This document shows positions 21,214-29,353 of a stretch of DNA of 64,000 nt, piece after piece. The translations under genes and the position numbers were made by a program. Each line of letters starts with the position of its first letter. Within the stretch, counting starts at the first letter, position 1. The DNA is from Synechococcus sp. BIOS-U3-1 (GTDB lineage Bacteria; Cyanobacteriota; Cyanobacteriia; PCC-6307; Cyanobiaceae): NCBI RefSeq assembly GCF_014279975.1, contig NZ_CP047936.1, positions 62,001 to 126,000 of the forward strand, written 5' to 3'. Below the pieces are notes generated by a model. The model did no database searches and was not told the origin of the DNA. It saw only the letters and a program-made list of their open reading frames with translations.

Positions 21214-21855
21214 ATGGCCGACCATCCGATTTTTACGGAAAGCATCCGTCGAATTCGGGCTTTGCTGGGGGAGACGGGACTCGATCCTTTGCAGCAGCAG
21301 GTGTTGGAGCGTCTGGTGCACAGCAGCGGAGATCCAGGCCTACAGCCGCTGCTCCGGTTCAGCGAGGGGGCCTGCGAGCAGGGCCTTGCAGCCCTGCAAG
21401 GCGGGGCATCGATTCTCACGGACACGGCCATGGCCGCGGCTGCAGTGAGGCCGATGGCCAAGCGCACACTGGGCACGTCCGTGCGCTGCCTGCTCGACTG
21501 GGCACCTGCGCTCTCACCGCCAGGTTCCACCCGATCGGCAGCGGCGATGAAGCAGGCCTGGCCTGAGCTCACGCAGGCGGCCAGCGCGAAGGGTCAGCCC
21601 ATGCCGGTGCTGCTGGTGGGCAGTGCTCCCACCGCACTGGAACAGCTCCTGGATCAAGTGCAGGAGGGTGCAGCTGCACCCTCCCTGGTGATCGGTATGC
21701 CGGTGGGTTTTGTGGGTGTGCCGGAAAGCAAACGGCGCCTGGCAATCACGGCATTGGCTCAGATCCGGCTTGAGGGCACCCGCGGTGGTGCCGGTTTGGT
21801 GGCGGCAGCAGTGAATGCCTTGTTCAGAGCCTCCGCTGCTTTTGCTGCTGAATGA
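21214..21855 (+). CDS. cobH: Precorrin-8X methylmutase
   Basis: 213 aa with the start used here. The catalytic histidine is in LERLVHSSGDP; IGMPVGFVGVPESK and RGGAGLVAAAVNAL are family signatures. It moves the C11 methyl to C12 of precorrin-8X/cobalt-precorrin-8 during corrin synthesis, here leading to pseudocobalamin. The frame continues upstream to a GTG at 21151, but the ATG at 21214 has a GAGGA about 10 bp upstream and gives the usual family length. It is divergent from holA. Its stop is 3 bp from the end of the convergent 577-aa gene. Confidence 0.93.
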   Translation: MADHPIFTESIRRIRALLGETGLDPLQQQVLERLVHSSGDPGLQPLLRFSEGACEQGLAALQGGASILTDTAMAAAAVRPMAKRTLGTSVRCLLDWAPALSPPGSTRSAAAMKQAWPELTQAASAKGQPMPVLLVGSAPTALEQLLDQVQEGAAAPSLVIGMPVGFVGVPESKRRLAITALAQIRLEGTRGGAGLVAAAVNALFRASAAFAAE

Positions 21856-21858
21856 GCT

Positions 21859-23592
21859 TCAGGTGAACAAGTCCTGATTGTTCCAATACGTGGAGATGGA
21901 CGTGTTTTTCAACACGGTGAGAGCCCCGGAGTTGTGAATCATATGGAGGTCATTCCCGTTCATTTCAACGCGGTAGGTGCCTGGCAATGGGACAACTTTG
22001 TCGCCTTGGTAGGGATTGAAGTCTGTGACGGTCACTGTGCCGTAATGAGAGTGAAAGGTGTCGGCCCCCTTCCCGCCGGTGTAAATGTCGTTTCCATTGT
22101 GGCCGTTAATAATTTCATCTTCGTCGGACCCACCAAGCCGCTCGTCTGTCCAGGGGTTCGCGACAGATTGCGAGATCCAATCAAGCGGTAGGAATTGTTG
22201 CTCATAAATTTGCACACGTGCTTTTTCTGGTGTGGTCTTCGAGCCTTCGCTAATTTTGTCCGCTACGCCGTTTAGGAAAGTAATCCAATCGTTGTAATCA
22301 AGAACTGAAAGACCGTCGAAACTTCCCCCATTGCTATTCACAACACTGTTATTAGTGTATTGCCCCATAAGGCTTTTGGGTTTTTTTGCGTTGTCTCCGT
22401 TAGTGCTGGAGAGATACTCAATCGAATAGGTGGGGATGCTTGCTTGTGGTGAGTCGTCTCCAAACCGATTTGTTGGATCTAAGCTACTCACTGGCCCGTA
22501 ATACCCAGAGGACAAGGTTGCTGGTCTGTTCTTTCCGGTATTCACATACGTCTGATTATCAAACATCTCAACGATCGCCTCAGGATGATCTTTGTAAAAG
22601 CTGTAGACCGTGTCTACGGCTTGTGGGCTCAGGACCTCCTTTCCGTCATTATCTAGTACCCACCAATTGTAATTATTGCTGCCTCCACTAATCGGCAAGT
22701 GTGCCTCGGGACCGCCCTTTAGAACATTTGAGATGGTTGGGAGATTTAGCCATTTGCCGGGTACATTTTTATCATTTGCGTAAGGTGAGACTGCATGTAT
22801 CCCCCCCGATGGGAATTTTCCAGGTTCATATTGATTTTCTCCAATCCAGTAATTTTCGCTGTAAGAATCAATTGTGCCGCCGCTTTGTTTTGCCCAGGCC
22901 GCTACCTGGTATTTAATCCATCCCCACTGATAATGGCCTTGAAAGTCATTGTTGCTCGCTTGTTCATCGGTAAAAGTCACCGATTTAGGCATATTTTGGT
23001 TCCAAATCCACTTCGCGTAGCCAATGCCGAGAGGGTCTCCATTCTTTCCTCCGTAGGGGACGTCATTTGGGATATCTCCAGCCCCTTCGCCATCGAATTG
23101 CATGTGAGTAAATTGTGCACCACCCGCCTTGGCTGAGCTCGTATTGATTTCCTTAATCAGTTTGAAGGCTTGAGCCAGATTGTCCATTGGAAATCCAGGT
23201 TCGCCATTGCCGATTTTGTTATTGCCCTTGAAGTTATTTTGATCGTACAGATTCCATACGTATTTGGTTTTTGCACCGTCGATAAATGCCCCTGCTTCAA
23301 CATCCTGAGGAAGCCGATTGAGAAAGTGAGTAACAATCCATGGAGTGCCATCGGCCCCGGGCGCGTTAGGGTCGAGATAGTTGTACATGCTTTTTTTCTT
23401 ATTTGAACCTTCTTTTCCGTAATAATCACCTAATAAAAAGAAGGCAGTTTTAACTCGGCTATTCGTGACAAATTCAATGAGCTGGTCGCAGTATTGCTTG
23501 AACGTTTCTTCAGTGAACTGTTCCGTCATTTTATTGAAGGGGACCCCGTTGTGAGAGAGGATCAGCTCAGGTTTTAAGGATGAAATAGTCAT
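21859..23592 (-). CDS. Unknown protein with C-terminal RTX-like repeats
   Basis: 577 aa, not recognised. There is no N-terminal signal peptide or membrane segment. Residues 1-485 form a compositionally normal, aromatic- and Asn-rich domain, including HMQFDGEGAGDIPND and several WGW/YW clusters that suggest a carbohydrate-active or TIM-barrel fold. Residues 487-512 carry two to three calcium-binding RTX nonapeptide-like units (GGSDEDEIINGHNGNDIYTGG), followed by a beta-rich tail of about 65 residues. That layout is typical of type I secretion substrates. The gene is clearly more AT-rich than cobH and mutS on either side and has no obvious Shine-Dalgarno, both pointing to acquisition. It could be exported by the T1SS at 37398-41583. 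Confidence 0.7.
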   Translation of the reverse strand: MTISSLKPELILSHNGVPFNKMTEQFTEETFKQYCDQLIEFVTNSRVKTAFFLLGDYYGKEGSNKKKSMYNYLDPNAPGADGTPWIVTHFLNRLPQDVEAGAFIDGAKTKYVWNLYDQNNFKGNNKIGNGEPGFPMDNLAQAFKLIKEINTSSAKAGGAQFTHMQFDGEGAGDIPNDVPYGGKNGDPLGIGYAKWIWNQNMPKSVTFTDEQASNNDFQGHYQWGWIKYQVAAWAKQSGGTIDSYSENYWIGENQYEPGKFPSGGIHAVSPYANDKNVPGKWLNLPTISNVLKGGPEAHLPISGGSNNYNWWVLDNDGKEVLSPQAVDTVYSFYKDHPEAIVEMFDNQTYVNTGKNRPATLSSGYYGPVSSLDPTNRFGDDSPQASIPTYSIEYLSSTNGDNAKKPKSLMGQYTNNSVVNSNGGSFDGLSVLDYNDWITFLNGVADKISEGSKTTPEKARVQIYEQQFLPLDWISQSVANPWTDERLGGSDEDEIINGHNGNDIYTGGKGADTFHSHYGTVTVTDFNPYQGDKVVPLPGTYRVEMNGNDLHMIHNSGALTVLKNTSISTYWNNQDLFT

Positions 23593-23815
23593 TAGCGCTT
23601 GTTTTATTTTCTACACAAATAGCAATTAAATAAAAATCTTGCCTGGATGTAATATTTCGATGCATTTTTTGGGTAGCGTAAATACGCACTTTTCAAGTCT
23701 TTGATTCCAAAGCGCCGCCTTGCAGGGAACCGATCGAAAGCTTTCTTCGGTTTGTTGATTTGAATTTGAAAGGCTTTGGAACTTCTTATTTGCACATCGC
23801 GAAACAATTTTGTGT
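23593..23815. other. AT-rich intergenic region downstream of mutS
   Basis: Very AT-rich stretch between the mutS stop and the start of the 577-aa gene, both on the minus strand. It must contain the promoter of the AT-rich gene; several TAAAAT/TATTTAAT-like boxes exist but none has a well-placed -35 partner. A 67-codon minus-strand frame here has no family resemblance and no Shine-Dalgarno, so I do not call it a gene. The composition matches the 577-aa gene, so it probably arrived with it. Confidence 0.5.
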
Positions 23816-26557
23816 TCAGGCCGCCAGCTGAGCGAGCACCTGCCGGGCACGTTGCACAACGCGGGAGGGCACCCCGGCCAGGCGCGCGGCTTCGATGCCA
23901 TAACTGCGGCTGGCACCACCGATCTGCACCTGATGCAAGAACACGAGATCCTCGCCGGTTTCCTCCACCATCACCTGGAAATTGGCCACGTTGGGCCGCT
24001 CTTCCGCCAGGTTGTTGAGCTCGTGATAGTGAGTGGCGAACACCGTGCGCGCCCTGAGATCGCCGGCCAGATGTTCGCTGACAGCCCAGGCGATCGAGAG
24101 GCCATCGAAGGTGGCTGTGCCCCGCCCGATTTCATCCAAGAGCACCAGGGAGCGTTCGCTGGCGTGGTGCAGGATGTTGGCGGTTTCGGCCATTTCCACC
24201 ATGAAGGTGGACTGGCCTGCGGCGAGATCATCCACGGCGCCCACCCGCGTGAAGATGCGATCGGCTAGGCCGATCTGAGCAGAGGATGCCGGCACCCAGC
24301 TGCCGATTTGGGCCAACAGCTGGATCAGACCGATCTGCCGCAAATAACAGCTTTTGCCGCTGGCATTGGGACCCGTCAGCACGATCAGGTCGGTGTCAGC
24401 TCCCAAGGCAAGGTCATTTGGGGTGAAGGGGTCTTCCACAAGCAACTGTTCCACCACTGGGTGGCGGCCAGCTGTGATCGTGAGCTCGCGATCGTCGCTC
24501 AGTTGCGGAGCACACCAACCGGATGTGGCTGCTGTGTCAGCCAGGGCGGTGAGTGCGTCCAACCCCGCCGTGGCGCGGGCAGCTTCGCGGATTGGCGTTG
24601 CCATGCTGCCCACCTGGTCGCGCAGCTTGCAGAACAGCTCGTATTCGCGCTGAAAGGCCCGTGCCCGCAGCTGGAAGATGCGGCCTTCGCGCTCCTTTAA
24701 TTCGGGAGTGATGAAGCGTTCTTCATTGGCAAGGGTCTGGCGGCGGATCCAGTGGTCCGGCACGGAGGATGCCTTCGCTTTGCTGACCGCCAGGAAATAT
24801 CCAAAGGTGCGGTGGTACTGCAAACGCAGGTTGCTGATGCCACTGAGCTCTCGCTCCAATCGTTCCTGCTCAGCCAGCCAGGCGTCCTGGTCATCGAGCT
24901 GATTGCGCAGGCCATCCAGAACTGGATCCACACCGTCATGGATGAGCCCGCCTTCACTGAGCGAGAGCGGCGGAGCATCCACCAAGCCATGGCGAACGGC
25001 GGCGGCCAGTTCAGCGAGCGCTGGATTGGGTGGCAGCAGCGCCTCCAGCACCTGTGGCCATGTGTCCAGGCTTCCTTCCAGGCGACTGGCCAGTCGGGGC
25101 AGGCGTTCCAGCCCATCGGCGATGGCCACCAGGTCGCGGGCGCTGGCATGACCGGCACCGGCCCGACCCGCCAGCCGTTCCAGATCACCCATCGGCCGCA
25201 GTAGTCGCCGCAGGGCTTGGCGCAGGGGCCTCCGGCTCACCAGCAGGCTCACCACGCTTTGTCGCTCCTGGATGGCGTTGAGGTCCATCAGCGGCGCTTC
25301 CAGCCAGCGGCGCAGGCAGCGCCCACCCATGGCGGTGAGGGTCTGGTCGATGGCCCACAGCAGTGAGCCCTGGAGTTGTCCGTCGCGTTGGGTGGCCGTC
25401 AGTTCGAGATTGCGGCGGGTCTGGGCATCGAGCACCAGGGCATCGCCGGCCTGCACGATCTTCGGCACATCCAGGGGCACCCGCGTCGCCTCTTCGAGCG
25501 GCTGCGTGTCATTGACGTACTGCAGCAGCCCACCAAAGGCCCTCAGGGCCAGGGGTAGTTCCTGCAGGCCAAGGCCATCCAGACCAGCCAGTCGATAGTG
25601 CGTGATCAGGGTCTGCTCGGCCTGGGGTTGGCTAAAGGGTGTGAGCGCCATCGGGCTGAGCATCAGCCGTTCAGGACACCAGGCAGGTCGCTGCGTGTTG
25701 GCGTCGTCGCTGGCTGCCCAGAGCAATTCCGAGGCCTCCAGCTGTGCCAGGTGTTGGTGCAGGGCATCGCTGCCGCTGCGTTCCATCACCTGAACGTCGC
25801 CAGTGCTCACATCGGCGCTGGCTAGGCCCCAGCGCAAGGGTTGCTTGCTGTTGGCAGGTTCCACCACCACCGCGGCCAGCCAGTTGTTGCGGCGGGCAGC
25901 GAGCATGCCTTCCTCCAGCACCGTGCCAGGGGTGAGCACCCTGGTGATTCCTCGTTTGAGCAGGGCTCCCTTGGCCGGGGTGGTCTCCAGCTGGTCGCAC
26001 AGCGCCACGGAGTAACCGCGGCGAATCAGTTCAGCGCAGTAGCGCTCGGCGGCGTGATGTGGAATACCCGCCATGGGCACGCGACCGATCGCCTTGCCCC
26101 CTTCCTTGCCGGTGAGGGTGAATTCCAGTACCCGCGAGAGCTCGACGGCATCCTCGAAGAAACACTCGAAGAAATCACCGAGTCGGTAAAGCAGCACGCG
26201 CTCTGGGTGCTCCGCCTTGAGCTCCACGTAGTGACGCAACATTGGCGTCAGCAGGGTCTGATCCACCTGGCTGTGGTGGGCCCAGGGAGGGGTGTCGCTG
26301 TCCTCGTTGTCTGAGCTAGTCAGCTCGTCGGCTTGGCTGGAGGCTTGGTCAGGATCACTGTTGTTGTCCTGTCGCTGCCTGGGGCGGGCAGAGGCATCAG
26401 CGCTGAGGCTGGCGTCAGTGAGCTCAGCCAGTGCATCCGCGGCTAAGGCGTCAGAAGCCCTGGCGGATGTGGCCGTGGCTTGATCGGTGGGTTCTGGAGC
26501 CCCGAATAGATTCCCCTGCAGCGACTGCTCCTCGGGCTGGGGGCAGGTGCGGGGCAT
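23816..26557 (-). CDS. mutS: DNA mismatch repair protein MutS
   Basis: About 913 aa. The mismatch-binding domain has [15 protein letters not shown] (the Phe-x-Glu motif that stacks on the mispair). The C-terminal ATPase has [15 protein letters not shown] (Walker A), [14 protein letters not shown] and [14 protein letters not shown]. The first 120 residues are an acidic, Ser/Asp/Gln-rich low-complexity extension before the core starts at [16 protein letters not shown]. The start is set at the ATG at 26557; the longer frame to 26650 would run into the psbZ promoter. Divergent from psbZ, 134 bp apart. Confidence 0.96.
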   Translation of the reverse strand: MPRTCPQPEEQSLQGNLFGAPEPTDQATATSARASDALAADALAELTDASLSADASARPRQRQDNNSDPDQASSQADELTSSDNEDSDTPPWAHHSQVDQTLLTPMLRHYVELKAEHPERVLLYRLGDFFECFFEDAVELSRVLEFTLTGKEGGKAIGRVPMAGIPHHAAERYCAELIRRGYSVALCDQLETTPAKGALLKRGITRVLTPGTVLEEGMLAARRNNWLAAVVVEPANSKQPLRWGLASADVSTGDVQVMERSGSDALHQHLAQLEASELLWAASDDANTQRPAWCPERLMLSPMALTPFSQPQAEQTLITHYRLAGLDGLGLQELPLALRAFGGLLQYVNDTQPLEEATRVPLDVPKIVQAGDALVLDAQTRRNLELTATQRDGQLQGSLLWAIDQTLTAMGGRCLRRWLEAPLMDLNAIQERQSVVSLLVSRRPLRQALRRLLRPMGDLERLAGRAGAGHASARDLVAIADGLERLPRLASRLEGSLDTWPQVLEALLPPNPALAELAAAVRHGLVDAPPLSLSEGGLIHDGVDPVLDGLRNQLDDQDAWLAEQERLERELSGISNLRLQYHRTFGYFLAVSKAKASSVPDHWIRRQTLANEERFITPELKEREGRIFQLRARAFQREYELFCKLRDQVGSMATPIREAARATAGLDALTALADTAATSGWCAPQLSDDRELTITAGRHPVVEQLLVEDPFTPNDLALGADTDLIVLTGPNASGKSCYLRQIGLIQLLAQIGSWVPASSAQIGLADRIFTRVGAVDDLAAGQSTFMVEMAETANILHHASERSLVLLDEIGRGTATFDGLSIAWAVSEHLAGDLRARTVFATHYHELNNLAEERPNVANFQVMVEETGEDLVFLHQVQIGGASRSYGIEAARLAGVPSRVVQRARQVLAQLAA

Positions 26558-26691
26558 GGGACATCCGGAAGTGGCTGGATCGTACCGATGGCGTTCACCA
26601 CAAGCTGTGAAGCTTGATGCGACGACGACGGAGACGACTCTCCCCCACATGTGAGAATCCCCGTGAACGACCTGGCGTCGACCGATTCACC

Positions 26692-26880
26692 ATGCAGATC
26701 CTTAACACCCTCACCGTTCTGGCACTGGTGGTGATGTCCTTTGCGTTGATCGTGGCTGTGCCCGTTCTTTACGCCTCGAATGAAGACAGCGGCCGCTCCA
26801 ACCGCTTGATTTTGCTGGGTGGCATTGCCTGGGTGGCCTTGGTGCTGGTGAACTGGGGCATGAGCTTCTTCGTGGTCTGA
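26692..26880 (+). CDS. psbZ: Photosystem II protein PsbZ (Ycf9)
   Basis: 62-aa thylakoid membrane protein with two transmembrane helices: [20 protein letters not shown] and [22 protein letters not shown], joined by a short loop with [12 protein letters not shown]. PsbZ sits at the edge of the PSII core near CP43. Its presence identifies the organism as an oxygenic phototroph. A frame extends upstream to 26614, but the conserved MQILNTLT start is the ATG at 26692. ribH follows 77 bp downstream on the same strand. Confidence 0.95.
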   Translation: MQILNTLTVLALVVMSFALIVAVPVLYASNEDSGRSNRLILLGGIAWVALVLVNWGMSFFVV

Positions 26881-26907
26881 AGCCAGGCCGGAGAGCATCT
26901 TTTTTTT

Positions 26908-26937
26908 CCAGTTCACGCCGGCCGAGTGTGAACATGG
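26908..26937 (+). promoter_or_regulatory. Inverted repeat upstream of ribH
   Basis: Between psbZ and ribH, CCAGTTCAC (26908-26916) is complemented by GTGAAC-A-TGG (26928-26937), separated by an 11-base GC-rich spacer. It directly follows an eight-T run (26900-26907) and ends about 20 bp before the ribH start. It could be an operator or a leader hairpin. It is too short and simple to match an FMN riboswitch. Confidence 0.3.
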
Positions 26938-26957
26938 ACTGAACGGATCAAGGCGTC

Positions 26958-27440
26958 ATGGCCACCTTTGAAGGACGGTTCACCGATGTGCAGGGCTTGC
27001 GCATCGCCGTTGTTGTTGCTCGATTCAACGATCTAGTGACGGCCAAGTTGTTGAGCGGTTGCCTGGACTGTCTCGGACGCCATGGGATCGATACCAGTGC
27101 CGACAGCACTCAGCTCGATACGGCTTGGGTGCCGGGGTCTTTTGAGTTGCCCCTGGTGGCTCAGCAGCTGGCTCGTAGCGGTCGCTATCAGGTGGTGATC
27201 ACTCTTGGGGCTGTGATTCGCGGCGACACCCCCCATTTCGATGTAGTGGTGGCTGAGGCCAGCAAGGGGATTGCCAGCGTGTCTCGAGACACAGGTGTGC
27301 CTGTGATCTTCGGTGTGCTCACAACCGACACCATGCAACAGGCGCTCGAGCGGGCAGGGATCAAGAGCAATTTGGGATGGAGCTATGCCCTGCAGGCCCT
27401 GGAAATGGGTTCCCTTGCGAAGGCATTGCCAGCGGCTTAA
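26958..27440 (+). CDS. ribH: 6,7-dimethyl-8-ribityllumazine synthase
   Basis: 160 aa. Condenses 5-amino-6-ribitylaminouracil with 3,4-dihydroxy-2-butanone 4-phosphate in riboflavin synthesis. Signatures: [17 protein letters not shown] (substrate loop), [30 protein letters not shown] with the catalytic histidine, and [17 protein letters not shown]. Full length; the start is preceded by AAGG. Confidence 0.96.
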   Translation: MATFEGRFTDVQGLRIAVVVARFNDLVTAKLLSGCLDCLGRHGIDTSADSTQLDTAWVPGSFELPLVAQQLARSGRYQVVITLGAVIRGDTPHFDVVVAEASKGIASVSRDTGVPVIFGVLTTDTMQQALERAGIKSNLGWSYALQALEMGSLAKALPAA

Positions 27441-27513
27441 ACGGTGGATTGACCAACGGCCCCTTCGTGGTGCATGCTGCCCGGGTCACCAGGTGATTTT
27501 CACCGGCTGTCCT

Positions 27514-27585
27514 GCGGATGTAGCTCAGTGGTAGAGCATCTCCTTGCCAAGGAGAGGGTCGAGAGTTCGAATCTCTTCATCCGCT
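27514..27585 (+). tRNA. tRNA-Gly (anticodon GCC)
   Basis: 72-nt cloverleaf: acceptor stem GCGGATG pairs with CATCCGC, D arm GCTCAGTGGTAGAGC, anticodon stem-loop CTCCTTGCCAAGGAG with anticodon GCC, and T arm GAGAGTTCGAATCTCT. The discriminator is T at 27585 and CCA is not encoded. It sits between ribH and the GNAT gene; no duplicated 3' end marking an integration site was seen nearby. Confidence 0.95.
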
Positions 27586-27592
27586 TATCGAA

Positions 27593-28054
27593 TCATTGTT
27601 TTCGGATCAGCAGCTGCTGAGAGGGAACAGTGTTGAACCCCGTTTGTTCATAAAACCCGTTGCTGTTGGTGGTCATCAGATACACCCGTTCCACGTCGCG
27701 CAGTTTTGGTGAAGCCAGCAGCGCTTCAACAACGCGCCGCCCAAGCCCACGACCCTGAAGGTCGCCAGCTACCACCACATCCCAGAGCACGGCCCTGTAG
27801 ATCCCATCGCTGCTGGCTCGGCCGAAGCCCACCATGCGCTTGCCGCGCCAGAGGCTGACCACCACCTGGCTGCCTTTGAGCATTTCACGCAGTTGTTGAC
27901 GGCTGCGCCCCTGGGCCCAGAAGGCGTGTTTATTCAGTAACAGCCGTAGTTTGAGCAGACCGCGCGTCGGGCGTAGGTTTGGCCCCATCCCCATCAGGCG
28001 CAGGCCTGGGGCTCCTGGTGCATGTTCAACCAGATGGATGCGGGCCATGGTCAT
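27593..28054 (-). CDS. GNAT family N-acetyltransferase
   Basis: 153 aa. The acetyl-CoA binding motif A is LWDVVVAGDLQGRGLGRRVVEALL, with Q/RxxGxG/A in LQGRGLGRR, and motif B is FYEQTGFN near the C terminus. Family members acetylate amines on proteins or small molecules; the target is unknown. The short form with a basic N-terminal half resembles a conserved cyanobacterial/plastid GNAT group. It faces tRNA-Gly tail to tail and diverges from the GT4 gene. Confidence 0.85.
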   Translation of the reverse strand: MTMARIHLVEHAPGAPGLRLMGMGPNLRPTRGLLKLRLLLNKHAFWAQGRSRQQLREMLKGSQVVVSLWRGKRMVGFGRASSDGIYRAVLWDVVVAGDLQGRGLGRRVVEALLASPKLRDVERVYLMTTNSNGFYEQTGFNTVPSQQLLIRKQ

Positions 28055-28145
28055 TTGATGCAGGCCTCATCATCCGTCTCCCTGTGTCTTCACTTGCTGT
28101 GTGCAACAAAATTCAGGTGTTCCAAGGCTTTGAAGCACCGAGGTC

Positions 28146-29342
28146 ATGACGTCAGTGCCTGGTGAACAGCGGCCTCATCCCATCCAACAGTTGTTGCGCG
28201 AGTGGCCACCGGGCTATGGCGGCGTGGAACGGGTGGCTCATGAGTTGGCGATGGTCTGGGGCGGGGCGGTCTGGAGCCTTGATGCGCAGGGCAGCAGCCT
28301 GCGCGAACAGGACGCCATCCCTGCCCGTTACCTGCGCAGGCGGCTGGCGCGGACTCCTGCACTGGGGCGTCTGGTCTTACCGCTGCCGTCGGCTGGCTTG
28401 TGGTCGTTGTTGCGCTCGCGCCAGCCTCTACATGGCCATCTGCCCTCCATCGGGGTGCTGTTGGTGTTGTTGCTCGCCCGTTTGCTCCGCCCTCAGCGTC
28501 GTGTCACGGCCCACTGGCACTTTTTTTTCGAACCGGCTTCAGGATTCAAGGGACGCTTTTTCGGCATCTACCAGTGGTTGGCGCTGAGGGTTGTGTCTTG
28601 GCTCTCCGGGGTACTCACCACCTCACCCTCACTGAAAGCGGAATTGGTGCGATGCGGTTGCCGGTCTGAACGGGTTGCGGTGCTGCCCTGCTGCCTCAGC
28701 CATGACCAGGAAGCTGCGGCCTTGGTGGCGACGCGTTCATCGCCCCAGACGCAAGCCAACCCTGAATTGCGGGTGCTGTTCATCGGCCGCCTTGGCAGCT
28801 ACAAACGACTGGATTGGTTGTTGCAGGGCCTGGCGAGTGTTGAGAGCTCCTGGTCGCTAGATGTGGTCGGCGATGGGCCGCGGCGGGCAGACTTTGAGGC
28901 GCTTAGTGATCAGCTCACGGCATCGCGCCCCAATGGTGAGGTGCGATTCCATGGCCGCTTATCGGAGGCCGACAAATTGAGCCAGCTGCTGGCGGCGGAT
29001 CTACTGGTCTTGCCCTCGGAGAGTTCCAATGAGGCGTTCGGCATCGTTCAGCTCGAGGCGATGGCTGCCGGTCTGCCTGCACTGGCCTTTCAGCGTTGGC
29101 GATCGGGCATGGGTTGGGTCTGTCAGTTGGCTGATCTCGACTGGTCGCAGACGCCAGAGGATTTGCCGTTGGTGCTTCAGAAGCTTGCTGATGATCCGGT
29201 TCTGCTGCGCCATCTCGGCGTGCAGGCACGCGTTCGCTACGAGCAGCTGTTCTGCCGGAACATCTGGCTGAATCAGCTCCAAAGCTGGAGCAACCCCATG
29301 ACTTGTTCCCAGACCCCGGTAGGCTTTCGGGCTCGAGGGTAG
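28146..29342 (+). CDS. Glycosyltransferase family 4
   Basis: 398-aa GT-B fold enzyme. The N-terminal domain opens with [13 protein letters not shown] (acceptor loop). The C-terminal nucleotide-sugar domain has [27 protein letters not shown] and the E-x7-E motif [13 protein letters not shown]. Likely transfers a hexose to a lipid or polysaccharide intermediate at the inner membrane. It ends 11 bp before secA and may belong to the surface-polysaccharide genes beyond secA. Confidence 0.85.
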   Translation: MTSVPGEQRPHPIQQLLREWPPGYGGVERVAHELAMVWGGAVWSLDAQGSSLREQDAIPARYLRRRLARTPALGRLVLPLPSAGLWSLLRSRQPLHGHLPSIGVLLVLLLARLLRPQRRVTAHWHFFFEPASGFKGRFFGIYQWLALRVVSWLSGVLTTSPSLKAELVRCGCRSERVAVLPCCLSHDQEAAALVATRSSPQTQANPELRVLFIGRLGSYKRLDWLLQGLASVESSWSLDVVGDGPRRADFEALSDQLTASRPNGEVRFHGRLSEADKLSQLLAADLLVLPSESSNEAFGIVQLEAMAAGLPALAFQRWRSGMGWVCQLADLDWSQTPEDLPLVLQKLADDPVLLRHLGVQARVRYEQLFCRNIWLNQLQSWSNPMTCSQTPVGFRARG

Positions 29343-29353
29343 TAGTCAACACC

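Noticed and set aside
23604-23807. 67-codon minus-strand frame between mutS and the 577-aa gene
   Set aside because: AT-rich, no Shine-Dalgarno, no family resemblance, and the peptide looks like translated intergenic DNA.
26908-26937. FMN riboswitch before ribH
   Set aside because: Only a simple inverted repeat is present; the gap of 77 bp is too short for the conserved FMN aptamer.
27514-27585. tRNA-Gly as the integration site of the surface island
   Set aside because: The island begins almost 5 kb away beyond secA, and no duplicated tRNA 3' end or integrase gene was seen.
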